From: Loktanella gaetbuli | Lineage (GTDB): Bacteria; Pseudomonadota; Alphaproteobacteria; Rhodobacterales; Rhodobacteraceae | NCBI RefSeq assembly: GCF_020531945.1 | Contig: NZ_JAJATZ010000008.1 | Coordinates: forward strand, 1-64,000 | DNA: 64,000 nucleotides | Reading direction: 5' to 3' | Made by a program: the position numbers and the translations under genes | The notes under the pieces: model-generated | Databases searched by the model: none | The model's input: only the letters and a program-made list of their open reading frames with translations | What the model was told of the DNA's origin: nothing | In this document: positions 53,066 through 61,684 of the stretch, one piece after another | Layout of the letters: each line of letters begins with the position of its first letter | Numbering within the stretch: position 1 is the first letter of the stretch

Positions 53066-53983
53066 CTAGAGCCGCGACAACACCTCTTCCAAGAGGCGCT
53101 GCGCGATCGGGGACAAATGGCGATCAGCACGGTAGAGGACCAAAAAGGGTGAAACAGCGATCTCTTCCGCGATGTCGATGACGCTCAGTTCCGAATTGCC
53201 GTGGGACAGGACCTCTGCGACCTCTTGGGTTTGCGGGGAAATCGCGTCCGAACTGGTGATGACACTCAAGGCTATCAGCAAGGAAGAGCTGTTGATCACG
53301 TGCTTGGGCGTGGCCAGACCGCTTTGCAGGAATTGCCGTTCGACTGCCGTCCTGATCGGCGACCCGGTCTCTTGGATGACGAATGCATAGTCCAGCGTAT
53401 CCGCAAGTCCGACCTGCTGCCGCCCGGCAAGCGGGTGATTGGCGCCCACCAGCAGCCTGACCCGTTCGCTGCGTCCGGGGTGCGCGCGCAGGTTGGCAAC
53501 GTCGCTCTTGACCCCGACCCGCGCGAGGACGAAATCAAAATGCCCCTCTTCGAGCCCCTTCAACAGATCGACCGAGGGGGCGACCTCGATCGTGGGCTGC
53601 ATGTCGGGCGCGGTATCGCGGACCGCGAGGAGCGCCGGCACCAGCGCGCTGACGGCAGGCCCGGTGACCGAACCGACCCGCACTGCCCCGGCCTGACCGT
53701 TCTGCAACCTTGCGATGTTGTCCGACAGGGCATCGACCTCTGACAGGATGACGCGCGCATGACGCAAGAACGCCTCACCCAAGGCGGTCGCTGCCATGCC
53801 ACGCGGCAGCCGGTCGAACAATGCGCCGCCGATTTCGGTTTCGATTTCCGCCAGCAGTCGGGACGCGGCTGGTTGTGACATAGCCACGGAATCGGCAGCC
53901 AACTGCAGTTTTCCGCTTTCCTCTATGGCGCGTATGAGGCGCAGGTGGGCGGGCTTCAGGCGGTTTGCAAAGGGAAATGACAT
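53066..53983 (-). CDS. LysR family regulator (GbpR-like)
   Basis: The 305-residue protein has an N-terminal helix-turn-helix (about 8-65; LQLAADSVAMSQPAASRLLA then EIETEIGGALFDR) and a periplasmic-binding-like effector domain (about 90-300). It is divergent from chvE, the arrangement of gbpR and chvE in Agrobacterium, where GbpR controls the sugar receptor in response to galactose or arabinose. Half-sites in the gap and near its own start codon suggest autoregulation. The convergent neighbour is kdgK, with a 69-base gap and no evident terminator. Confidence 0.9.
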   Translation of the reverse strand: MSFPFANRLKPAHLRLIRAIEESGKLQLAADSVAMSQPAASRLLAEIETEIGGALFDRLPRGMAATALGEAFLRHARVILSEVDALSDNIARLQNGQAGAVRVGSVTGPAVSALVPALLAVRDTAPDMQPTIEVAPSVDLLKGLEEGHFDFVLARVGVKSDVANLRAHPGRSERVRLLVGANHPLAGRQQVGLADTLDYAFVIQETGSPIRTAVERQFLQSGLATPKHVINSSSLLIALSVITSSDAISPQTQEVAEVLSHGNSELSVIDIAEEIAVSPFLVLYRADRHLSPIAQRLLEEVLSRL

Positions 53984-53990
53984 GCATAAT

Positions 53991-54040
53991 CATACCAATT
54001 TTGATATGTTCGTCCATGTAAATTGCATTAGATTGGTATG
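53991..54040. promoter_or_regulatory. Three related half-sites in the lysR-chvE promoter
   Basis: CATACCAAT (53991-53999) and ATTGGTATG (54032-54040) are exact inverted copies with centres 41 bases apart. The first is also the left arm of a near-palindrome with TTGATATG (54001-54008). Three half-sites at one-to-four helical-turn spacings fit the recognition and activation sites of LysR regulators. Confidence 0.6.
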
Positions 54041-54108
54041 ACAGGATCGGCTAGGCAACACGAGGAAGGCTGCCGCGGAGGACGCGCAGACCTCGGGAGG
54101 AGAAAATC

Positions 54109-55164
54109 ATGACCCTTAAGTCCATACTTGTCAGCACTGCACTCGTCACGACCCTCGCCACCGGCGCATTCGCCGAAGGCCTTGTCGGTATCGCCATGCC
54201 GACCAAATCATCCGCACGCTGGATTTCGGATGGCGAATCCATGGTTCAGCAATTCGAGGAAGCCGGCTACGACACCATCCTGCAATACGCCGAGGATGAT
54301 ATCCCCAACCAGCTGGCGCAGATCGAAAACATGATCACCAATGGCGTCGACGTTCTGGTCATCGCCGCGATCGACGGCACGACACTGTCGAACGCGCTGG
54401 AAAACGCGAGCTTTGCCGGGATCGAGGTCATCGCCTACGACCGCCTGATCCGCGACAGCGAGCATGTCAGCTACTATGCGACCTTCGACAACTTTCAGGT
54501 CGGCGTGCAGCAGGCTGAAACGCTTGTTGCCGGCCTCGAAGAACGGTTCCCAGACGCCGAGACTTGGAACGTGGAATTGTTCGGCGGCTCGCCCGACGAC
54601 AACAACGCCTATTTCTTCTACGATGGCGCGATGTCGGTCCTGCAACCGATGATCGACGATGGCCGCGTCACGATCGTATCCGGCCAGATGGGCATGGACA
54701 CTGTCGGCACCCTGCGCTGGGACGGTGCTGTCGCGCAATCCCGCATGGATAACCTGCTGTCCGCCCATTACACCAACGCACAGGTCCACGGCGTTCTGTC
54801 GCCCTACGACGGCCTGTCCATCGGCATCCTGTCGTCGCTCAAGGGTGTTGGATACGGGTCCGGCGATACACCGATGCCGATCGTCACCGGTCAGGACGCA
54901 GAAGTCCCGTCGGTCAAGTCGATCATCGCCGGTGAGCAATATTCGACGATCTTCAAGGACACCCGCGAACTGGCCCGTGTGACCGTGGGCATGGTCGAGG
55001 CTGTGCTGGAAGGCGGCGAGCCGGAAATCAATGACACGGAAACATATGACAACGGCGTCAAGGTGGTGCCCTCCTATCTGCTGGAACCGCTGAAGGTGAC
55101 TGCCGACAACTGGGAAGAGCGTGTGATCGAGTCCGGTTACTACACCATGGACCAGATCCAGTAA
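54109..55164 (+). CDS. chvE: Multiple monosaccharide ABC transporter, substrate-binding protein
   Basis: This is a periplasmic receptor of 351 residues. The signal peptide MTLKSILVSTALVTTLATGAF is cleaved near AFA-EG. GIAMPTKSSARWISDGESM opens the mature protein; DVLVIAAIDGTTL, YDRLI, ELFGGSPDDNNA and TGQDAEVPSVKSI blocks match ChvE, which binds arabinose, galactose, glucose, xylose and some uronic acids. GGGAGGAGAAAATC precedes the ATG. It leads an operon with gguAB and the arabinose oxidation genes, which makes L-arabinose or D-galactose the likely ligand. Confidence 0.94.
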   Translation: MTLKSILVSTALVTTLATGAFAEGLVGIAMPTKSSARWISDGESMVQQFEEAGYDTILQYAEDDIPNQLAQIENMITNGVDVLVIAAIDGTTLSNALENASFAGIEVIAYDRLIRDSEHVSYYATFDNFQVGVQQAETLVAGLEERFPDAETWNVELFGGSPDDNNAYFFYDGAMSVLQPMIDDGRVTIVSGQMGMDTVGTLRWDGAVAQSRMDNLLSAHYTNAQVHGVLSPYDGLSIGILSSLKGVGYGSGDTPMPIVTGQDAEVPSVKSIIAGEQYSTIFKDTRELARVTVGMVEAVLEGGEPEINDTETYDNGVKVVPSYLLEPLKVTADNWEERVIESGYYTMDQIQ

Positions 55165-55175
55165 GACACGGCCAC

Positions 55176-55235
55176 GGCGTCAGCTGACGCCAGCCAAACA
55201 GGCGGGCCGGTCCGGATGACGGACACCGGCCCGCC
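55176..55235 (+). other. Palindrome and strong hairpin between chvE and gguA
   Basis: A perfect 16-base palindrome GGCGTCAGCTGACGCC (55176-55191) is followed by a hairpin: GGCGGGCCG (55201-55209) and GTCCG (55210-55214) pair with CGGAC (55220-55224) and CGGCCCGCC (55227-55235), with a 2-base bulge and GATGA loop. No T tract follows. The likely role is protecting or attenuating the message after chvE. Confidence 0.75.
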
Positions 55236-55284
55236 ACACCACGGCGGTAGCGCCGCCCAATCATTTAACTGACAGGATGTTGCC

Positions 55285-56808
55285 GTGCAGGACACTCTGC
55301 TGGAAATGCGTTCGATCACCAAAACCTTTCCGGGCGTCAAGGCGCTGGACGAGGTGTCGCTCAAGGTGAAGCGCGGCGAAATTCATGCCATCTGCGGCGA
55401 AAACGGCGCTGGCAAATCCACGCTGATGAAGGTGCTGTCCGGCGTCTATCCGGCGGGCACCTATGACGGCGAAATACACTATGACGGCGCGCTTGCGACC
55501 TTTCGCGACATCTCGGACAGCGAGAAGCGTGGAATCATCATCATTCACCAGGAACTCGCGCTGATCCCGCTGCTGTCGATCGCCGAGAACCTGTTCCTGG
55601 GCAACGAAAACGCCAACCGTGGCGTGATCGACTGGCACGGCACCAACCAGCGGACAGAAACCCTGCTGCGCAAGGTCGGGCTGAGCGATGCACCCAGCAC
55701 GTTGGTCGACAAATTGGGTGTTGGTAAACAGCAGCTGGTCGAAATCGCCAAGGCCTTGGCCAAGGATGTGCGCCTGCTGATCCTGGACGAACCGACCGCT
55801 GCCCTGTCGGAAAGCGACAGCCAGACCCTGCTGGACCTGATGCTGGAGCTCAAGGCGCAGGGCATGACCCAGATCATCATCAGCCACAAGCTGAACGAAA
55901 TTCGCAAGATCGCGGATACCGTGACCGTCATCCGCGACGGCCAGTCGGTGTCCAGCTTTGACACCAAGGGTGACGGCATCACCGAGGACCGGATCGTGCG
56001 CGACATGGTCGGGCGATCGATGGAAAACCGCTATCCCGCCCGCACGCCGAAGATCGGCGACCGGATCATGAAGGTATCGAACTGGTCCGTTCATCATCCC
56101 GAACATGCCAATCGCAAGGTGATCCACGATGTGGATTTCGACGTGCGCGCAGGCGAGGTGGTCGGCATCGCCGGGCTGATGGGTGCAGGCCGGACCGAAC
56201 TGGCCATGTCCATTTTCGGCAGATCGTGGGGACAGGGCATTAGCGGCCAGGTCGAAATGCGTGGCCAGCCTGTCGACGTCTCGACGGTCAGCCGCGCCAT
56301 CGCCAATGGCCTTGCCTATGTGACCGAGGACCGCAAGAGCCTTGGTTTGATCCTCGACGACACGATCCAGCGCAACATCACCCTCGCGAACCTGCGACAA
56401 GTGTCCAACGGCGTCGTGCTGAACAAGCATCGCGAAACCGAAGTTGCCGAAAAATATCGCGACGATCTGGCGATCCGCACGCCCGGCGTGTTCCAGAAGG
56501 TCGGCAATCTGTCGGGGGGCAACCAGCAAAAGGTTGTCCTGTCGAAATGGCTGTTCACCGCGCCCGAGGTGCTGATTCTGGACGAGCCGACGCGCGGCAT
56601 AGACGTCGGCGCGAAATACGAAATCTACGGTCTGATCAACGATCTGGCCGCTGCCGGCAAAGGCGTCGTCATGATTTCATCGGAAATGCCGGAACTGCTG
56701 GGCATGTGCGACAGGATTTTCGTCATGAACGAAGGGGCCTTTGTCGGTGAAATGCCGGCGGCAGAGGCCAGCCAAGAGCGGATCATGTCGCTCATTGTCA
56801 ATCACTAG
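55285..56808 (+). CDS. gguA: Multiple monosaccharide ABC transporter, ATP-binding protein
   Basis: This is a tandem-domain (CUT2) ATPase of 507 residues. The first domain has Walker A GENGAGKST, Q-loop IHQELALIP and Walker B LLILDEPTAALSESD. The second has a degenerate Walker A position GLMGAGRTE, signature LSGGNQQKVVLSKWL and Walker B LILDEPTRGIDVGAK. The last is shared by RbsA/XylG/GguA proteins. The start is GTG 55285 after ACAGGATGTTGCC; the first ATG would remove part of the first strand. It couples ATP hydrolysis to GguB. Confidence 0.93.
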   Translation: MQDTLLEMRSITKTFPGVKALDEVSLKVKRGEIHAICGENGAGKSTLMKVLSGVYPAGTYDGEIHYDGALATFRDISDSEKRGIIIIHQELALIPLLSIAENLFLGNENANRGVIDWHGTNQRTETLLRKVGLSDAPSTLVDKLGVGKQQLVEIAKALAKDVRLLILDEPTAALSESDSQTLLDLMLELKAQGMTQIIISHKLNEIRKIADTVTVIRDGQSVSSFDTKGDGITEDRIVRDMVGRSMENRYPARTPKIGDRIMKVSNWSVHHPEHANRKVIHDVDFDVRAGEVVGIAGLMGAGRTELAMSIFGRSWGQGISGQVEMRGQPVDVSTVSRAIANGLAYVTEDRKSLGLILDDTIQRNITLANLRQVSNGVVLNKHRETEVAEKYRDDLAIRTPGVFQKVGNLSGGNQQKVVLSKWLFTAPEVLILDEPTRGIDVGAKYEIYGLINDLAAAGKGVVMISSEMPELLGMCDRIFVMNEGAFVGEMPAAEASQERIMSLIVNH

Positions 56809-56823
56809 GGAGAGGCCACAGGC

Positions 56824-58053
56824 ATGACCATCGCCGAAGAAAAACTGGAAAAACCGCAGGGTCGTGGCGGCGTCGGGGCCTATCTGGCCGCAAACCTGCG
56901 TGAATACGGCCTGCTGTTCGCCCTGATAGCCATCATGGCGTTCTTTCAGATCGTGACGGGCGGCACGCTGCTGCGTCCGATCAACGTGACCAACCTGCTG
57001 CTGCAGAACAGTTATATCGTCATCATGGCGCTGGGGATGCTGATCGTCATCGTGGCGGGTCACATCGACCTGTCCGTGGGGTCCGTGATGGGTTTTGTCG
57101 GTGCCTTGGCCGCCGTGATGATCGTGAACATGGATGTCTCCATGGGTGTCACGATGATCACCTGCATCATTGTCGGCGCGATCATCGGCGGTGCCCAGGG
57201 GTACTGGATCGCATACTGGAAAATCCCGTCCTTCATCGTGACGCTGGCGGGGATGCTGGTGTTCCGGGGTCTGTCGTTGTGGCTTCTCGAAGGCCAGTCC
57301 GTCGGCCCGTTTCCGCGTGAATTTCAGGTCATCGCCACCGGTTTTGTCCCCGATGTGCTGCCCGGCGGAGAGGCGCTGGCCGGACTGCTGGACGTACGAA
57401 ACGTCAACGTCCTGGCCTTGTGCACGGGTGTGATCGCCGCCGCCTGGGTCGTCTGGTCAGGCATGAAACAACGCGCGACCAATAAATCCTACGGAATCGA
57501 GGACGAACCGCGCGCGTTTTTCGTCGCACGCATCGCGATCATTTCGCTGACGCTGGTGTTCATTCTATACAAACTGTCGACCTTTCGCGGCCTGCCGAAC
57601 GTGCTGATCACGATGGGCGTGCTGACCGTCATCTACGCCTTTTTGACGGAACGCACCGTGCTGGGCCGCCGCATCTATGCGCTGGGTGGCAATGAAAAGG
57701 CCGCGAAACTGTCGGGCATCAAAACCGAACGCCTGACGTTCCTCGCCTTTGTCAACATGGGCATCCTTGCGGCCATCGCGGGTCTGGTCTTTGCCGCACG
57801 TCTGAACACCGCCACACCCAAGGCCGGTTTCGCACTGGAACTGGACGTGATCGCGGCCGTGTTCATCGGCGGGGCATCCATGTCCGGCGGGGTCGGCAAA
57901 ATCGTCGGGGCCGTCGTCGGTGCCTTTTTGATGGGGGTGCTGAACAACGGCATGTCGATCATGGGGATCGGCATCGACTATCAGCAAATGATCAAGGGCC
58001 TCGTGCTTCTCGCTGCCGTGATCTTTGACGTTTACAACAAGCAAAAGGGCTGA
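56824..58053 (+). CDS. gguB: Multiple monosaccharide ABC transporter, permease
   Basis: This is an inner-membrane permease of 409 residues with about ten or more helices. AGHIDLSVGSVMGFVGALAA is the conserved CUT2 block, and GGNEKAAKLSGIKTERLTF the coupling loop. It is longer than RbsC because of an inserted central region (about 180-260), a feature of MmsB/GguB. ATG 56824 has GGGAGAGG upstream. The dehydratase gene begins 4 bases after its stop, so import and catabolism are co-transcribed. Confidence 0.93.
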   Translation: MTIAEEKLEKPQGRGGVGAYLAANLREYGLLFALIAIMAFFQIVTGGTLLRPINVTNLLLQNSYIVIMALGMLIVIVAGHIDLSVGSVMGFVGALAAVMIVNMDVSMGVTMITCIIVGAIIGGAQGYWIAYWKIPSFIVTLAGMLVFRGLSLWLLEGQSVGPFPREFQVIATGFVPDVLPGGEALAGLLDVRNVNVLALCTGVIAAAWVVWSGMKQRATNKSYGIEDEPRAFFVARIAIISLTLVFILYKLSTFRGLPNVLITMGVLTVIYAFLTERTVLGRRIYALGGNEKAAKLSGIKTERLTFLAFVNMGILAAIAGLVFAARLNTATPKAGFALELDVIAAVFIGGASMSGGVGKIVGAVVGAFLMGVLNNGMSIMGIGIDYQQMIKGLVLLAAVIFDVYNKQKG

Positions 58054-58057
58054 TCGC

Positions 58058-59800
58058 ATGACCTTTGAACCCGCTGCATGGCCGCGTCGCCTGCGGTCTC
58101 AGGACTGGTATTCGGGATCCAGCCGCGACGTGATCTACCATCGTGGCTGGATGAAAAATCAGGGCTATCCGCACGACATGTTCGACGGACGTCCCATCAT
58201 CGGCATCCTGAACACCTGGTCTGATTTCACCCCCTGCAACGGGCACCTGCGCGAACTGGCCGAAAAGGTAAAGACAGGCATCCTCGAGGCCGGAGGCTTT
58301 CCGGTCGAGGTACCGGTGTTTTCGGCATCCGAAAATACGTTCCGCCCCACCGCGATGATGTTCCGCAACCTCGCTGCCATGGCGACCGAAGAGGCAATCC
58401 GCGGCCAGCCGATGGATGGCTGCGTGCTGCTGGTCGGCTGCGACAAGACCACGCCGTCGCTGATGATGGCCGCCGCATCCTGCGACCTGCCCTCCATCGT
58501 CGTGACCGGTGGTCCGATGCTGAACGGTTATTTCCGGGGCGAACGCGTCGGGTCCGGCACGCACCTGTGGAAATTCTCCGAAGCCGTGAAGGCCGGCGAG
58601 ATGAGCCAGGAGGATTTTCTGGAGGCCGAGGCGTCCATGTCCCGGTCCACGGGCACCTGCAATACGATGGGTACCGCCAGCACGATGGCCAGCATGGCCG
58701 AGGCGCTGGGCATGTCCCTGTCAGGCAATGCCGCGATCCCCGCCGTCGACAGCCGCCGCCGTGTCATGGCGCAGATGTCAGGCCGCCGTATCGTGCAGAT
58801 GGTCAAGGACGACCTGAAACCTTCTGACGTGATGACCAGACAGGCATTTGAAAACGCGATCCGGACCAATGCCGCGATTGGCGGGTCCACGAACGCGGTG
58901 ATCCACATGCTTGCCATGGCGGGCCGTGTCGGTGTCGATATCACGCTGGACGACTGGGACCGCTGCGGGCGTGATGTGCCGACCATCGTGAACCTGATGC
59001 CATCGGGCAAATACCTGATGGAGGAATTCTTTTACGCGGGCGGCCTGCCCGTCGTTCTGAAACGTCTGGGCGACGCGGACCTGCTGCACAAGGATGCGCT
59101 GACGGTGTCAGGCGGACCGATCTGGGACGAGGTCAAACACGTCCAGAACCATAACGAAGACGTGATCCTGCCCGCCGACAAGGCGTTGACCCAATCGGGT
59201 GGCATCGTCGTGGTGCGTGGCAATCTGGCCCCGAACGGCGCCGTGCTGAAACCCTCTGCCGCGACGCCTGCGCTGATGCAGCACAGGGGCCGCGCCGTCG
59301 TGTTCGAGGATATCGACGACTACAAGGCGCGCATCAACGATGACGCGCTGGATATTGACGAGACCTGCATCATGGTTCTGAAAAACTGCGGACCACGGGG
59401 ATATCCCGGGATGGCAGAGGTCGGCAACATGGGCCTGCCGCCCAAGGTGCTGAAAAAAGGGATCACCGACATGATCCGCATCTCGGACGCCCGCATGTCG
59501 GGCACAGCCTACGGCACCGTCGTGCTGCACACCTCTCCCGAGGCGGCAGCCGGTGGCCCGCTGGCTGTCGTCAGGTCCGGCGACATGATCGAACTGGACG
59601 TGCAAAACCGCCGTTTGCATCTGGACATCCCCGACGCGGAACTGGCCGACCGGCTGGCCGCATGGACCCCCGCCCACGAAGTCGCGACCTCGGGTTACCT
59701 GATGCTGCATCAGACCCACGTCGAAGGCGCCGACACCGGTGCCGATCTGGATTTCCTCAAGGGATGCCGGGGCGCGCCGGTCGGAAAGGACAGTCATTGA
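58058..59800 (+). CDS. L-arabinonate dehydratase (IlvD/Edd family)
   Basis: This dehydrates L-arabinonate to L-2-keto-3-deoxyarabonate (EC 4.2.1.25), with possible activity on other sugar acids. The 580 residues are typical of the pentonate branch: YHRGWMKNQGYPHDMFDGRP, NTWSDFTPCNGHLRELAE, GCDKTTPSLMMAAASCDLP and RSTGTCNTMGTASTMASMAE. The three Cys in TPCN, GCDK and GTCN are the expected [2Fe-2S] ligands. ATG 58058 is chosen; an in-frame upstream ATG lies inside gguB. It overlaps the next gene by one base. Confidence 0.88.
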   Translation: MTFEPAAWPRRLRSQDWYSGSSRDVIYHRGWMKNQGYPHDMFDGRPIIGILNTWSDFTPCNGHLRELAEKVKTGILEAGGFPVEVPVFSASENTFRPTAMMFRNLAAMATEEAIRGQPMDGCVLLVGCDKTTPSLMMAAASCDLPSIVVTGGPMLNGYFRGERVGSGTHLWKFSEAVKAGEMSQEDFLEAEASMSRSTGTCNTMGTASTMASMAEALGMSLSGNAAIPAVDSRRRVMAQMSGRRIVQMVKDDLKPSDVMTRQAFENAIRTNAAIGGSTNAVIHMLAMAGRVGVDITLDDWDRCGRDVPTIVNLMPSGKYLMEEFFYAGGLPVVLKRLGDADLLHKDALTVSGGPIWDEVKHVQNHNEDVILPADKALTQSGGIVVVRGNLAPNGAVLKPSAATPALMQHRGRAVVFEDIDDYKARINDDALDIDETCIMVLKNCGPRGYPGMAEVGNMGLPPKVLKKGITDMIRISDARMSGTAYGTVVLHTSPEAAAGGPLAVVRSGDMIELDVQNRRLHLDIPDAELADRLAAWTPAHEVATSGYLMLHQTHVEGADTGADLDFLKGCRGAPVGKDSH

Positions 59801-60723
59801 TGAAGATTGCATTAGTCGGCATCGGCAAGATCGCGGTTGATCAACATATCCCTGCGATCAACGATAGCCCCGATTGGGAATTGGCCGCGACCGTCAGCCG
59901 GCACGGGTCCGTGGACGGGGTCGATGCCTTTACCGATCTGGGCGACATGCTGGACGCGCGCCCCGACATCCGCGTGGTGTCGCTGTGCCTGCCCCCTGTC
60001 CCGCGATTTGCCTACGCCATGCAGGCGCTGGCAGCGGGCCGTCACGTGATGCTGGAGAAGCCGCCGGGTGCGACACTGGCCGAATGCCACGCGCTGACGG
60101 CCAAGGCGCAGGCGGACGGCCTGTCTCTTTATGCAACGTGGCATTCGCGTCAGGCGGATATGGTCGCAGCAGCCAAGGAATGGCTGACGGACAAGCGGCT
60201 GACGCGGTTGCATGTGACCTGGAAAGAGGACGTGCGCCGTTGGCATCCGGGTCAGGACTGGATCTGGGAACCGGGCGGGCTGGGCGTTTTTGATCCCGGC
60301 ATCAACGCGTTGTCCATCGTGACGGACATCCTGCCCCATCCGATCCACGTGACCGGTGCCACGTTGAAGGTGCCCGAAAACCGCCAGACCCCCATCGCGG
60401 TCAATTTGGAATTTCATCACCCGCAGGGTGCACAGGTCACAGCCGATTTCGACTGGCGCCAGGAGGGCGACCAGATCTGGATGATCGAAGCCGAAACCGA
60501 AGCAGGCACACTGACCCTGACCGACGGTGGTGCGACCCTGAAGATCAACGGCGAACGCTCTGGCACCGCCGCGCCGCTGGGCGGCGAATATCCCCGCCTC
60601 TATGCACAAATGGCGCAACTGATCGCAGACGGCGGCATCGACATGGACCTGCGCCCAATGACGCTGGTCGCCGACGCCTACACGCTGGGACGCCGCGAAA
60701 CCGTCGCACCATTCCACGACTGA
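59800..60723 (+). CDS. L-arabinose/D-galactose 1-dehydrogenase (Gfo/Idh family)
   Basis: This oxidises L-arabinose, and usually D-galactose, to the 1,4-lactone with NAD(P), the first step of oxidative pentose breakdown. The 307 residues closely resemble Azospirillum L-arabinose 1-dehydrogenase: VGIGKIAVDQHIPAI (Rossmann), HVMLEKPPGATLAE with the catalytic Lys, and KEDVRRWHPGQDWIWEPGGL followed by GVFDPGINALSIVT. ATG 59800 overlaps the dehydratase stop (TGATG). A lactonase for the next step is not in the window; spontaneous hydrolysis or an unlinked gene is needed. Confidence 0.9.
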   Translation: MKIALVGIGKIAVDQHIPAINDSPDWELAATVSRHGSVDGVDAFTDLGDMLDARPDIRVVSLCLPPVPRFAYAMQALAAGRHVMLEKPPGATLAECHALTAKAQADGLSLYATWHSRQADMVAAAKEWLTDKRLTRLHVTWKEDVRRWHPGQDWIWEPGGLGVFDPGINALSIVTDILPHPIHVTGATLKVPENRQTPIAVNLEFHHPQGAQVTADFDWRQEGDQIWMIEAETEAGTLTLTDGGATLKINGERSGTAAPLGGEYPRLYAQMAQLIADGGIDMDLRPMTLVADAYTLGRRETVAPFHD

Positions 60724-60753
60724 CAGACCGGCGCCATCGCGCCGCAAGGAGAG

Positions 60754-61674
60754 ATGATGAAAACCCCTTTGACCGGAATCCTGCCCGTCGCACCCACCCC
60801 GTTTCATGATAACGGCGCGGTCGACGAGGACGGCATGCGCCGCGTGCTGGATTGCATGATCGACCAAGGCGTGGACGCAATCTGCATCCTCGCCAATTAT
60901 TCCGAACAATTCGTGCTTTCGGATGCGGAACGCGAGACACTGACGCGGCTGTCGTTGGAACATGTCGCGGGCCGCGTGCCCGTCATCGTGACCACCAGCC
61001 ATTTCAGCACGCAGATCGCGGTGGATCGTGGTCGCATGGCGCAGGACATGGGCGCGTCGATGCTGATGATGATGCCGCCCTACCACGGCGTGGGCCTCGC
61101 ACCGCCGGAGCAGGGCATCTTTGAACATTTCGCCGCCGTGTCGGACGCGATCGACATCCCGATCATGGTGCAGGACGCCCCGCTGTCGGGTGTGACGCTA
61201 TCGGTGCCGTTGCTCGCGCGGATGGCGAAAGAAATCGAGAACGTCAGCTATTTCAAGATGGAATCCCCCTTTGCCGCAGATAAACTGGCGCTGCTGATCG
61301 AGGCGGCAGGCGACCATATCGCCGGCCCCTTCGACGGCGAAGAAGCAGCGACACTGCTGGCCGATCTGGACGCAGGCTGCACCGGGACCATGACCTCGGC
61401 GCTGCAACCGGAACTGATCCGGCCCATCGTCGTTGACTACCTGGCAGGTAACATCGAGGCGGCACAGACAGGCTGGCGCGATGCGTTGCCGCTGATCAAC
61501 CACGAAAACCGCCAGTGCGGCCTGCGGGCCGCCAAGGTGGTGATGAAGGAAGGCGGCGTGATCGGGTCCGACCATGTGCGCCATCCGTTGAAACCCATGA
61601 CACAACGCACCCGCGAACGGCTGCTGCAACTGGCGACCGAGCGTGATGTGATCGCGCTGCGCTGGGGCAAATAA
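60754..61674 (+). CDS. L-2-keto-3-deoxyarabonate dehydratase (DHDPS/NAL family)
   Basis: This converts L-2-keto-3-deoxyarabonate to 2-oxoglutarate semialdehyde (EC 4.2.1.43) by a Schiff-base mechanism. The 306 residues match the Azospirillum enzyme in PVAPTPFHDNGAVDEDGMRR, CMIDQGVDAICILANYSEQF, VMVQDAPLSGVTLSVP-like (here IMVQDAPLSGVTLSVP) and YFKMESPFAADKL, whose Lys is the Schiff-base residue. AAGGAGAG lies directly before a double ATG (60754 and 60757). It could act as an aldolase on related sugars, but the neighbouring semialdehyde dehydrogenase favours the dehydratase role. Confidence 0.88.
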   Translation: MMKTPLTGILPVAPTPFHDNGAVDEDGMRRVLDCMIDQGVDAICILANYSEQFVLSDAERETLTRLSLEHVAGRVPVIVTTSHFSTQIAVDRGRMAQDMGASMLMMMPPYHGVGLAPPEQGIFEHFAAVSDAIDIPIMVQDAPLSGVTLSVPLLARMAKEIENVSYFKMESPFAADKLALLIEAAGDHIAGPFDGEEAATLLADLDAGCTGTMTSALQPELIRPIVVDYLAGNIEAAQTGWRDALPLINHENRQCGLRAAKVVMKEGGVIGSDHVRHPLKPMTQRTRERLLQLATERDVIALRWGK

Positions 61675-61684
61675 AGGAAATCCG

